Assembly: GCA_947302175.1 (NCBI GenBank)
Contig: CAMYVB010000018.1
Span: forward strand, 1-37,985
Direction of reading: 5' to 3'
Length of the DNA stretch: 37,985 nucleotides
DNA from: an uncultured Bacteroidales bacterium
GTDB lineage: Bacteria > Bacteroidota > Bacteroidia > Bacteroidales > UBA932
Part shown: piece after piece, positions 17,763 through 26,092 of the stretch
Position numbering within the stretch: position 1 is the stretch's first letter
How the letters are laid out: each line of letters starts with the position of its first letter
The notes under the pieces: model-generated
What the model saw: the letters and a program-made list of their open reading frames with translations, nothing else
Told to the model about the DNA's origin: nothing
Database searches by the model: none
Program-made: the position numbers and the translations under genes

Positions 17763-19019
17763 ATGAAAGTAGCAGGCCGCATATCAGCAATACTTGCAGT
17801 TCTCTTTCTCCTCGCCTCATGCGGGGAGAAGGAGGAGCTGTATCTGGAAGTCTCCCTTGCTGAAGATGTCGTAAGCAACGCGGCAGGTACGGTGTTCGTC
17901 CAGGTAAGTTCCAACACCTCCTGGACCCTCTCCATCGAAGACGGCCCTTCCTCCTGGGCCTCTCTTTCCGCCGCTTCCGGCGAAGGCTCGCGCAACAGCA
18001 TAGTCCTCAGCTACGAAGCCAACAAAGGCGAGCAGTCGCGCTCCCTGGTACTCAAGGCCTCGGCCACATCGGGCTCGCTGTCTTCGTCCGTCGTTCTGGT
18101 GCAGGAAGCTCCCGTCCCCGACGTTCCTTCTTCCGGCAACGGCGGCATAGCTTCATCGGCCCCCTTCGACTGGATGGAGCTGCCCGCCACATCAGCTTCC
18201 GACAAGTACGACTTCCTCTGGCACACCTTCGAATACGGTGGCCGGACCATGCGCAACTTCTCCTGCTACTGGGACTACGACAACCTTGTATCCATATGGG
18301 TGGCCTATCCGCTGACGAGTACCTACATGTCCGGACCCGGCTATGAATACGCCTGGTACGGCACCTGGGCTGACGACTGGACTCTCGGCATCGACCCTCT
18401 CCTCCCCAGGGAGAAGCAGGCCGTCCTGAGCGCCCGCGGCTACGGCAACACCAACAACACTTCGCTTTCAGGAGCCTTCTACGCCCGCGGTCACCAAATC
18501 CCCAGGGCCGACCGCAAGCTCTGCCTCGAAGCCAGCGACCAGACCTGCTACGGCATCAACATGACGCCCCAGCTCAACAAGAGCGGCAGTTCTACGATGG
18601 ATTTCAATGGCAGCATATGGGCTTCGCTCGAGGGCAAAGTCCGCAACTGGGCGCAGTCCAGCGACACCTTATATGTCGTCACCGGCTGCACCCTGAACGG
18701 CAGCACCTACTATTCCACCGACAATCTCGGCAAGAAGGTCACAGTCCCCACCGGTTACTTCAAGGCCATCCTGCGCTACGCCCCCAAGACGTCTTCCACA
18801 GGCCTCGGCCACTCCGGCTTCATGGGCTGCGCCTTCTACCTTGACCATAAGCTCTATTCCACATCCGCCAAGGTGGATAAGACCTACTGCATGTCGATTG
18901 ACGCCCTCGAAGCAAAACTCGGCATAGACCTGTTCGTGAACCTCCCCGCCAAAGTGGGCAATACCACCGCCGCTGCAATCGAGGCGGAGGATCCCACCCG
19001 CATAAGCTGGTGGTGGTGA
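17763..19019 (+). CDS. BACON-domain lipoprotein with DNA/RNA non-specific endonuclease (NUC1/His-Me finger) domain
   Basis: 418 residues. Lipoprotein signal with cysteine at 20 (LFLLASC). A BACON domain (about 27-115, NTSWTLSIEDGPSSW) precedes a nuclease domain (about 140-415) of the Serratia-nuclease family. The catalytic ARGHQIPRADR carries H244. The metal site reads N266-M-T-P-Q, F-N282, W286 and L-E290, in the spacing seen in Serratia nuclease (N119, W123, E127). The usual D of DRGH is A here, as in many Bacteroidota homologues (RGH kept). The enzyme should cut DNA and RNA outside the cell or in the periplasm, with Mg2+. It lies six bases after the modular lipoprotein and 27 bases before a second nuclease-type gene. 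Confidence 0.93.
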   Translation: MKVAGRISAILAVLFLLASCGEKEELYLEVSLAEDVVSNAAGTVFVQVSSNTSWTLSIEDGPSSWASLSAASGEGSRNSIVLSYEANKGEQSRSLVLKASATSGSLSSSVVLVQEAPVPDVPSSGNGGIASSAPFDWMELPATSASDKYDFLWHTFEYGGRTMRNFSCYWDYDNLVSIWVAYPLTSTYMSGPGYEYAWYGTWADDWTLGIDPLLPREKQAVLSARGYGNTNNTSLSGAFYARGHQIPRADRKLCLEASDQTCYGINMTPQLNKSGSSTMDFNGSIWASLEGKVRNWAQSSDTLYVVTGCTLNGSTYYSTDNLGKKVTVPTGYFKAILRYAPKTSSTGLGHSGFMGCAFYLDHKLYSTSAKVDKTYCMSIDALEAKLGIDLFVNLPAKVGNTTAAAIEAEDPTRISWWW

Positions 19020-19046
19020 TTAACAATTGAAACAAGCAAGCTAGAT

Positions 19047-20129
19047 ATGAAAAGATATATCATCGTTCTCCTTTCCCTGCTGGCCGTCACCTTCAGCGCT
19101 TGCGCCCAGAAGACCGGTCCCGGCTACGTGGTAGGCTTCTACAACCTCGAAAACCTCTTCGATATCTATCACGATGACGGAAAGAACGACTATCAGTACC
19201 TTCCCGACGGCTCCAATCAGTGGACCGAAACAAAGTACAAGAAGAAGGTGCACAATATGGCCCGCGTCATACGCGCCATGGCCGACGACAATGCCCGCTT
19301 CCACACCATCCTTGGTGTCAGCGAGATAGAGAACCGTCACGTCCTCGAGGACCTGGTTTGCGACCCTCAGATCGCTTCGGCCAACTTCCAGATAATCCAT
19401 TTCGACGGCCCCGACCGCCGCGGTGTGGACGTAGCCCTTCTCTACAGGCCCGACCAGTTCACCGTCCTCGAGAGCCGCTCCATCCCCTTCACCTTTGACA
19501 GCAAGATCAAGTTCGATCTCACGCCCATCGAGCAGGAGGAGTTCCGCACCCGCGACGTCCTCATGGTCCGCGGCATGATGGGAGGCGAAATGTTCGCCTT
19601 CTACGTCTGCCACCTTCCTTCCCGTCTAGGCGGCAAGGGCGCTGACCTGCGCAGCCGCGGCGGCGAAATCATATACCAGGACGCGATGAAGCTCATGCAG
19701 GAGTTCCCCGGCATCAAGATTGCCGCCATGGGCGACATGAACGATAACCCCACGGACGAGAGCATGGCCGTCTATCTCCACGGCAAGGAGAAGATGGAAG
19801 AAGTGACCTCGGAAGATTTCTATGACCCCTTCCTATCCATGTACAAGGACGGCTACGGCACCCTTGCCTATCGCGGCGAATGGAGCATCTTCGACCTTAT
19901 CCTCGTCAACGAAACCCTCGCCAAGGGCACTACAGGCTCGCTCCAGCTCCAGCCGCTCGTGCGCCGCAGGGGCAAGACCTACTTCGGCCGCGTTTTCCAG
20001 AAGGATTTCATGACCCAGCAGGAAGGCCAGTACCAGGGCACCCCTCTTAGGACCTTCTCCAACGGGGCATTCGTCGGCGGCTACTCCGACCACTACCCCA
20101 CGTATATTCTCATCGGAAAAAATAAATAA
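19047..20129 (+). CDS. Endonuclease/exonuclease/phosphatase family lipoprotein
   Basis: 360 residues. Lipoprotein signal VTFSAC with cysteine at 19. The fold is that of the DNase I/exonuclease III superfamily: GFYNLENLFD at the start of the domain, metal ligand E93 in VSEIENR, DRRGVDVALLYRP, VCHLPSRLGG, D230 and N232 in MGDMNDNP, and the D348-H349 pair in YSDHYP. All catalytic positions are present. Related enzymes cut DNA, RNA or phosphodiesters; an exported one beside a non-specific endonuclease suggests stepwise breakdown of extracellular nucleic acid. A phospholipid or inositol-phosphate substrate cannot be excluded. It ends nine bases before the third receptor gene. Confidence 0.9.
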   Translation: MKRYIIVLLSLLAVTFSACAQKTGPGYVVGFYNLENLFDIYHDDGKNDYQYLPDGSNQWTETKYKKKVHNMARVIRAMADDNARFHTILGVSEIENRHVLEDLVCDPQIASANFQIIHFDGPDRRGVDVALLYRPDQFTVLESRSIPFTFDSKIKFDLTPIEQEEFRTRDVLMVRGMMGGEMFAFYVCHLPSRLGGKGADLRSRGGEIIYQDAMKLMQEFPGIKIAAMGDMNDNPTDESMAVYLHGKEKMEEVTSEDFYDPFLSMYKDGYGTLAYRGEWSIFDLILVNETLAKGTTGSLQLQPLVRRRGKTYFGRVFQKDFMTQQEGQYQGTPLRTFSNGAFVGGYSDHYPTYILIGKNK

Positions 20130-20138
20130 AGACCAGAT

Positions 20139-23066
20139 ATGCTCAAGAAAACAGCGATTTTCGCATTATTCCTCCTTGCGGCGATCCTGCCCCTGCAGGC
20201 GCAGGAGACCGGCGGCGTGACAGGTACCGTGGTCAACCGTGCCGACCGTTCCCCGATTGCCGGCGCTGCCCTGACGCTCAGCCAGGGCTCCGGCTTCGTT
20301 ACCGAGGCGGTGACCGCTGCGGACGGAACGTTCCGTATCGAGGGGCTCAAGGACGGCGTTTACAATATGCTCGTCGTCTCTGACGGTTTCCTCGAGACCC
20401 AGGTCAACGTGACGGTCGTCAACGGACTTGTGAAAAACATGTTCAGTTTGTCCCTCATCCCCCAGGTCAACAAGCAGGAGATGGATATTTCCAATTTCAC
20501 CGAGCTTGAAATAGACGAGACCGGCTACAGCGACAACCCCGTCCTTCTGTTCGACCAGAACGACGTGTTCTCCAGCGTCGCAGGCTACAATTTCAGCCAG
20601 GTCCGTTTCAAGACCAGGGGTTACGGCAGCGAGACCCAGAACGTCTATTTCGCAGGAATCAGGATGAACGATGCCATTACCGACTACAGCCCGTTCTCCC
20701 TTTGGAGCGGTCTTAACGAGGCCACGAGGACGAAGGTTTCCACCGTCGGCCTTGAAAGTTCGAGGGTGGGTCTCGGCGGCTACAACGGCATCACCAACAT
20801 TCCCGGCAACGCCTCTTCGATGAGGGTGGGCCTCAGGGGCAGCGTCCTTACGAACAGTGCCATGTACCGTCTTCGTCTCATGCTTTCCTACGGCACCGGC
20901 AAGATGGATAACGGCTGGGCGTTTGCCTTCAACGTTTCCGCCCGCATAGGTGAAAACGACTGGGTGAGAGGCGTTTACTACAAGTCATTAGCCTATTATC
21001 TGGCCGCTGAAAAGTCATGGGACGATGATGTCCACCGTCTGGGAATCATCTTCCTGGGTACTCCCGGCGAGAGGGGAGTGCAGAACTCCTCCACACAGGA
21101 AGTCTACGACCTCATGGGCGACAACATGTACAACTCCAACTGGGGTTGGTACAATGGCGCCATACGCAACTCTCGCGTCCGCAAGACCCACGAGCCCATA
21201 GCCGTCCTCAAGTACGATTTCAAGCCTTCCGATAAATTCCATGCCGACGTGACTTTCCTCTATCGTTTCGGCAAGAACGGCTATACTGCCCTCGACTGGT
21301 ATGACGCCCCGGATCCCCGTCCGGACTACTACCGCAACCTCCCCAGCTATTTCTGGGACGACAACGAGGACCTCAACCGCACGGACATGCGTAAAGCCTA
21401 CTGGGCACGCGAGGCCTGGGTGACCAACTACCTGCCCACCACGCAGGTGAACTGGGACCGCCTCTATTCGGTCAACCGCAACAACCTCAATGAGTATGGT
21501 TACGCCCGTTCCAAGTACATACAGGAAGAGCGTCACGTGGACCAGAAAGACTTCAACTTCGCGATTTCAGCTTCCTGGCATCCCGCCAAGTGGTACACCC
21601 TCAACATGGGCTTCAACAACAAGTTCAACCGCACCGAGAATTACAAGCTGGTCGCAGACCTGCTCGGCGGTGACTACTTCGTCGACCTCGACAACTTCGC
21701 GGAGCGCGACTTTGCCTCCAGCAGGGCCAGGGTCCAGAACGATCTCGACCATTATTTCATGGCCGGTGCCGCCCGCACCCTCAAGCAGGGTGACAAGTAT
21801 GGCTATGACTACATCGCCCATGTCCACAAATACCTGGCGTGGATGGACAACCGCTTCAATTTCGGCGCCCTCAAGGGTCACGTCGGCGGTCAGATCGGTA
21901 ACCACGCCTTTTGGAGGGAAGGTCTCTTGAGAAAGGGCCTCTTCGCCGGCCTCGATGACAACGGCAATCTCATCTACGACGAAAACGGCGTTCTTCTCAC
22001 CTCCTGGGATTCCAACGGCGAAGTAATCACTTCCAAAGGCAATTCCAAGAAAGCCTACTTCCTCACCTGGGGCGTAAAGGGCGGCCTGGAACTCGCCCTC
22101 GGCAGCAGGATGAGGATTTACGGCAACGCCGGTTACTTCCACGACGCTCCCACCTTCAACCAGTCCTTCCTCTCTCCCAGGACACGCAACAGTATGATTC
22201 CTGACCTGACGACCTTCAAGACCTTCTCGTCCGACGTCAACTGGCAGTACTCCTACAAGGGATGGAACGTCCGCCTCACGGCCTTCTACACCAACATTAT
22301 GGACCAAAGTAACATGCGCAGTTACTACAACGACCTCGAAGGCTCGTTCGTCAATGCCGCCATGAGTAATATCGACGAGGTCCACCGCGGAATCGAGCTC
22401 GGTCTCAAAGTCCCCACTCCCATCCAGAACCTCTATATCCAGGGCGCACTCAGCTGGGGTGAATACTTCTACACTTCCAACCCCTACCTCACCATGACCG
22501 TGGACAACAGTTCCGAAGTCGTCGTGGACGACCAGGTGGTCCCTTACTGGAAGAGCCATCCCGTATTCAAGCGCGATGCCGATGGCAATATCACCAGCGA
22601 GGTGGATTATTACCAAAAGCACTATATCCCTTCGACGCCTCAGTTCGCGTCGAGCATAGGCCTGAATTACAGCAAGAACTATTGGTTCTTCGACGTGGAT
22701 TTCGATTACTTCGACAATACCTACCTCGATATGAGCCCTCTGCGCAGGCTTGATATGGCTACGGCCGGCGGTGACGGTGTCATCACTCCCATCGAAATCG
22801 AAGAGATGGCCTCCCAGGAGAAATTCGCCCCTGCATGGCTGCTCAACGCCAGCCTGGGCAAGTCCTGGTTCCGCCGCGGCCATCAGATAGGCTTCTCCCT
22901 CCAGGTCAAGAACATTCTTAACAACAAGAATGTACGCACCGGCGGCTACGAGCAGACCCGTCTCATCGACAATACCAAGAGCGGAGAGAGGTACTATCCT
23001 TTCGATTCAAAGTACTTCTACATGGCCGGTACCAACTATATGATGAACGTTTATTTCAGATTCTAG
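20139..23066 (+). CDS. TonB-dependent receptor (divergent, third in window)
   Basis: 975 residues. Signal peptide MLKKTAIFALFLLAAILPLQAQ. A carboxypeptidase-like regulatory domain (about 27-105; GVTGTVVNRADRSPIAGA, ADGTFRIEGLKDG) is followed by a plug (about 130-240; VRFKTRGYGSETQNVYFAGIRMND) and a barrel of about 730 residues ending NYMMNVYFRF with the terminal Phe usual for outer-membrane barrels. It is not of the Oar type like the two receptors upstream and lacks their plug signatures. It sits between two secreted nucleases and a DUF5689 lipoprotein (4-base gap), so the simplest inference is import of nuclease products or capture of nucleic acid across the outer membrane, energised by TonB. 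The ligand is not shown by sequence. Confidence 0.9.
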   Translation: MLKKTAIFALFLLAAILPLQAQETGGVTGTVVNRADRSPIAGAALTLSQGSGFVTEAVTAADGTFRIEGLKDGVYNMLVVSDGFLETQVNVTVVNGLVKNMFSLSLIPQVNKQEMDISNFTELEIDETGYSDNPVLLFDQNDVFSSVAGYNFSQVRFKTRGYGSETQNVYFAGIRMNDAITDYSPFSLWSGLNEATRTKVSTVGLESSRVGLGGYNGITNIPGNASSMRVGLRGSVLTNSAMYRLRLMLSYGTGKMDNGWAFAFNVSARIGENDWVRGVYYKSLAYYLAAEKSWDDDVHRLGIIFLGTPGERGVQNSSTQEVYDLMGDNMYNSNWGWYNGAIRNSRVRKTHEPIAVLKYDFKPSDKFHADVTFLYRFGKNGYTALDWYDAPDPRPDYYRNLPSYFWDDNEDLNRTDMRKAYWAREAWVTNYLPTTQVNWDRLYSVNRNNLNEYGYARSKYIQEERHVDQKDFNFAISASWHPAKWYTLNMGFNNKFNRTENYKLVADLLGGDYFVDLDNFAERDFASSRARVQNDLDHYFMAGAARTLKQGDKYGYDYIAHVHKYLAWMDNRFNFGALKGHVGGQIGNHAFWREGLLRKGLFAGLDDNGNLIYDENGVLLTSWDSNGEVITSKGNSKKAYFLTWGVKGGLELALGSRMRIYGNAGYFHDAPTFNQSFLSPRTRNSMIPDLTTFKTFSSDVNWQYSYKGWNVRLTAFYTNIMDQSNMRSYYNDLEGSFVNAAMSNIDEVHRGIELGLKVPTPIQNLYIQGALSWGEYFYTSNPYLTMTVDNSSEVVVDDQVVPYWKSHPVFKRDADGNITSEVDYYQKHYIPSTPQFASSIGLNYSKNYWFFDVDFDYFDNTYLDMSPLRRLDMATAGGDGVITPIEIEEMASQEKFAPAWLLNASLGKSWFRRGHQIGFSLQVKNILNNKNVRTGGYEQTRLIDNTKSGERYYPFDSKYFYMAGTNYMMNVYFRF

Positions 23067-23070
23067 GCGT

Positions 23071-24060
23071 ATGAAAAAGATACTTATCCTCCTGTCGATA
23101 GCGGCCCTCGCCGCAGTTTCATGCGACATTTATCCCGACAGCACCTACTGGTACGGCCACCGCAGTTTCGACCCCCCGGCAGTCAATGCCACCATCGCCG
23201 ATCTGAAAGCCCTCTATAAGACTCCCGGCACCCCCGTCGTGATTACCGACGATATCGTAGTCACGGGCCGTGTCGTCTCGTCCGACGAGTCCGGCAATCT
23301 TTACCGCAGCCTGTACATCCAGGATGCGACGGGAGCCATAGAAATCAAGATTGGCAAGTCTTCCCTCTACAACGACTATAAGCCCGGACAGTGGCTCATC
23401 GTCGACTGCAATGGCCTTGCCCTTGGCCAGTACGGCGGCATGCTCCAGATTGGATACCGCACCGACCAGCCCTCTTGGGTCGAGGCGACGTCCTCATACG
23501 AGACCGCCTATATCGATGTGCAGTACATCATCGATTCCCACATCTTCAAGGGCGAGATCGGCCCCCAGGTGGAGCCCGAGCTCATAGACGAGGCCGGCAT
23601 CAAGGACGAAGCCAACTACGGCAAGCTCGTCCGCATAGAAGGCCTTACCTATGGCAACAAGATTTTCGTCATCCTCTACGACAAGGCCGACAATGCGCTT
23701 TACCTTCGTGACGGCACGCACGGTGTGACCACCTGGGCCATGTCGGAGAACGGCTTCAAGGCCTATATGACGCCCAACGGCAAGGTAGAGCCCCAGAGCG
23801 CCTTCGACGGTTCTATTACTCCCGAGAACTGGAAGGGCTACTACGATGCCGCAGCCGCTTACACACTGAGCCAGTATTTCACCAAAGGCAGCACCGACCT
23901 CCAGGTCCGCACCAGCGGCTATGCCAAGTTTGCCGACCAGCAGATATCTTCGAGGATACTCAAGGGCGCCAAGGTGAATCTCACCGGCCTGCTCACCTAT
24001 TACAATGGAAACAACCAGTTCACGCTCATCGATCTGGATGGAGTGGAAATAATTGACTGA
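23071..24060 (+). CDS. DUF5689 domain lipoprotein, likely receptor partner
   Basis: 329 residues. Lipoprotein signal AAVSC with cysteine at 18. Residues about 35-325 are DUF5689, an OB-fold-containing family of Bacteroidota: ATIADLKALYKTPGTPVVI, VVTGRVVSSDESGNLYRSL, YIQDATGAIEIKI, YGKLVRIEGLTYG, and the closing LTGLLTYYNGNNQFTLIDL. No catalytic motif is seen. It starts four bases after the receptor stop and two bases before the peptidase start, so it is firmly inside the operon. By position it corresponds to SusD in SusCD pairs. OB folds often bind nucleic acids or sugars, so a capture role is proposed but unproven. Confidence 0.85.
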   Translation: MKKILILLSIAALAAVSCDIYPDSTYWYGHRSFDPPAVNATIADLKALYKTPGTPVVITDDIVVTGRVVSSDESGNLYRSLYIQDATGAIEIKIGKSSLYNDYKPGQWLIVDCNGLALGQYGGMLQIGYRTDQPSWVEATSSYETAYIDVQYIIDSHIFKGEIGPQVEPELIDEAGIKDEANYGKLVRIEGLTYGNKIFVILYDKADNALYLRDGTHGVTTWAMSENGFKAYMTPNGKVEPQSAFDGSITPENWKGYYDAAAAYTLSQYFTKGSTDLQVRTSGYAKFADQQISSRILKGAKVNLTGLLTYYNGNNQFTLIDLDGVEIID

Positions 24061-24062
24061 CA

Positions 24063-26084
24063 ATGAAAAAGTTTACAATTATCCTGGCTTTGGCAATGAT
24101 CGCTGCATCCTGCACCCAGAGGACCAACCCCTTTATGACCGAGTGGGACACTCCCTACGGCATCCCTCCTTTTGAAGAGATACTTCCCGGCGATTACATG
24201 CCCGCCATCAAGGCCGGTATCAAAGAGCAGAACGCCGAAATCAAGGCCATCGTCAACTGTGCCGAAGAGCCCTGCTTCGACAACGTGATTGCCCCTCTTG
24301 ACCGCAGCGGCTCTCTCCTTTCAAAGGTAACCGGAGTGCTCTTCAATGTCTCCGAGACCGACAACAGCCCCAAGCTGGAAAAGGTCGTTGACGAAGCCAC
24401 GCCCATACTCTCCGCCCAGGACGACGAAATCTACATGAACCGCGCCCTGTACGAGAAGGTCGCAGCCGTCTACAACGCCGACCAGAGTTGCCTCACCCGC
24501 GAGCAGCAGATGACCTTGAAAAAGATCTATGAGGCATTCGAGCGCAGCGGCGTGGGCCTTGACGAGGCTGCCCAGAAAGAGCTCAAGGCCATCAACACCG
24601 AAATGGCTTCCAAGATCAACAAGATAGGCAATAACATCCTTGCCGAGAGCAACGCTTTCAAGGCCGAGTTCGGCATCAGCGTGTCCGCCTATCCCGTCGC
24701 CATGGCCGAGACTGCTGACAGGGCCCAGAGGGAAAAGATGTTCAAGGCATACTCTTCCCGCGGCCACAACGGCAACGAAAACGACAACCGACAGCTAATA
24801 CTCGACGTGATGCGCCTGCGCATACGCAAGGCCGCAATCATGGGCTTCGACAATCCCGCCGACTACATCCTCGAGAACAAGATGGCCCATGACCACCAGA
24901 CCGTAGACGCCTTCCTCGACGACATCATGAAGGCCGCCGTCGCCAAGGCAAAAGAGGAAATCGTGGACATGCAGGCCATGATGGACGAAGACGTCAAGGC
25001 CGGCCTCCTTCCCGAGGGCAGCAAGATAGAGCCCTGGGACTGGTGGTACTACGCTGAAAAGGTGCGCAAGGCCAAGTACGATCTGGACGAAGACCAGGTC
25101 CGCCCTTATTTCGAGGCCGACAACGTGACAGAAGGTCTTTTCGTCGCGGCTAGCATCCTTTACGGCATCAAAGTCGAGAAAGTCGAAGACGTTCCCGTCT
25201 ATAATCCCGCAGTTCAGACCTATAAGATAATGGACGAAGACGGCAGTCTTCTCGGCATCTTCACCACCGACTACTTCCCTCGCGACAGCAAGAGGGGAGG
25301 CGCATGGATGAACAATGTCCGCGAGCAGTATGTCGCTGCCGACGGCACCGAGGTGCGTCCCATCATCGTGAACGTGGGCAATTTCGCTTCTCCCGAGGAC
25401 GGAGTGGCCCTTCTGACCGTCGACAATGTCGAGACCGCCTTCCACGAGTTCGGCCACGCCCTTCACGGCCTTCTGACCAAGTGCAACTACAAGACCGTGA
25501 GCGGCACCAACGTCGCCCGCGACTTCGTGGAAATGTTCTCCCAGTTCAACGAGAACTGGGCGTTCCAGCCCGAGATGCTTGCCAAGTATGCGAGTCACTA
25601 TCAGACCGGTGAAATAATCCCCAAGGCGCTCGTAGAGAAAATCAATGCTGCGTCCAAATTCAACCAGGGATTCATGACCACTGAGCTTTGCGCCGCATCC
25701 ATACTCGATATGAAGTGGCACGAACTGAGCGAGATCCCCGCCGATGCCGGCGTGGAATTCATCGACGAGTTCGAGGCGAAAGTATGCGAGGAGATGGGTC
25801 TTATCGACGAAATCATCCCCCGCTACCGCACCACCTATTTCAACCACATCTTCGGCAGCGGCTACAACGCCGGCTACTACGGCTACCTCTGGGCCGAAGT
25901 GCTCGACAAGGATGCTTTCTCCAAGTTTGAGGAGAATGGCGTTTGGGATATTGCTCTGGCCCGCTCGTTCAGGCAGACCTTCCTTGAGAAGGGCGGCAGC
26001 GAGGAGCCTATGGCGCTCTTCAAGAGCTTCATGGGCCGCGAGCCCGACTCCAAGCCTATGTTGAAGGGAAGAGGCCTTATTTAG
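24063..26084 (+). CDS. dcp: M3-family zinc metallopeptidase, peptidyl-dipeptidase Dcp-like lipoprotein
   Basis: 673 residues. Lipoprotein signal MIAASC with cysteine at 17. The rest is a complete M3 peptidase of the Dcp type: N-terminal FMTEWDTPYGIPPFEEI, the zinc site HEFGHALHG with H461, E462 and H465, the downstream glutamate in the VARDFVEMFSQFNENW region, and the product-binding end YRTTYFNHIFGSGYNAGYYGYLWAEVLDKD. It removes dipeptides from the C-terminus of short peptides, probably in the periplasm. It starts two bases after the DUF5689 gene and so is the last gene of the nuclease/receptor operon. Its stop overlaps the end of the convergent rnr gene by eight bases, inside a hairpin. Confidence 0.93.
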   Translation: MKKFTIILALAMIAASCTQRTNPFMTEWDTPYGIPPFEEILPGDYMPAIKAGIKEQNAEIKAIVNCAEEPCFDNVIAPLDRSGSLLSKVTGVLFNVSETDNSPKLEKVVDEATPILSAQDDEIYMNRALYEKVAAVYNADQSCLTREQQMTLKKIYEAFERSGVGLDEAAQKELKAINTEMASKINKIGNNILAESNAFKAEFGISVSAYPVAMAETADRAQREKMFKAYSSRGHNGNENDNRQLILDVMRLRIRKAAIMGFDNPADYILENKMAHDHQTVDAFLDDIMKAAVAKAKEEIVDMQAMMDEDVKAGLLPEGSKIEPWDWWYYAEKVRKAKYDLDEDQVRPYFEADNVTEGLFVAASILYGIKVEKVEDVPVYNPAVQTYKIMDEDGSLLGIFTTDYFPRDSKRGGAWMNNVREQYVAADGTEVRPIIVNVGNFASPEDGVALLTVDNVETAFHEFGHALHGLLTKCNYKTVSGTNVARDFVEMFSQFNENWAFQPEMLAKYASHYQTGEIIPKALVEKINAASKFNQGFMTTELCAASILDMKWHELSEIPADAGVEFIDEFEAKVCEEMGLIDEIIPRYRTTYFNHIFGSGYNAGYYGYLWAEVLDKDAFSKFEENGVWDIALARSFRQTFLEKGGSEEPMALFKSFMGREPDSKPMLKGRGLI

Positions 26085-26092
26085 CCTCTTCC
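26067..26092. terminator. Stem-loop spanning the overlapping stop codons of dcp and rnr
   Basis: Perfect 9-base arms GGAAGAGGC (26067-26075) and GCCTCTTCC (26084-26092) enclose an 8-base loop. The rnr stop lies in the loop, and the dcp stop ends at the first base of the right arm. No T run follows on either strand, so strong intrinsic termination is uncertain; it may protect both 3' ends. Confidence 0.5.

Noticed and set aside
20139..23066. SusC assignment for the third receptor.
   Set aside because: No SusD/RagB partner follows and no clear SusC plug signature is seen; it is safer as a general TonB-dependent receptor.
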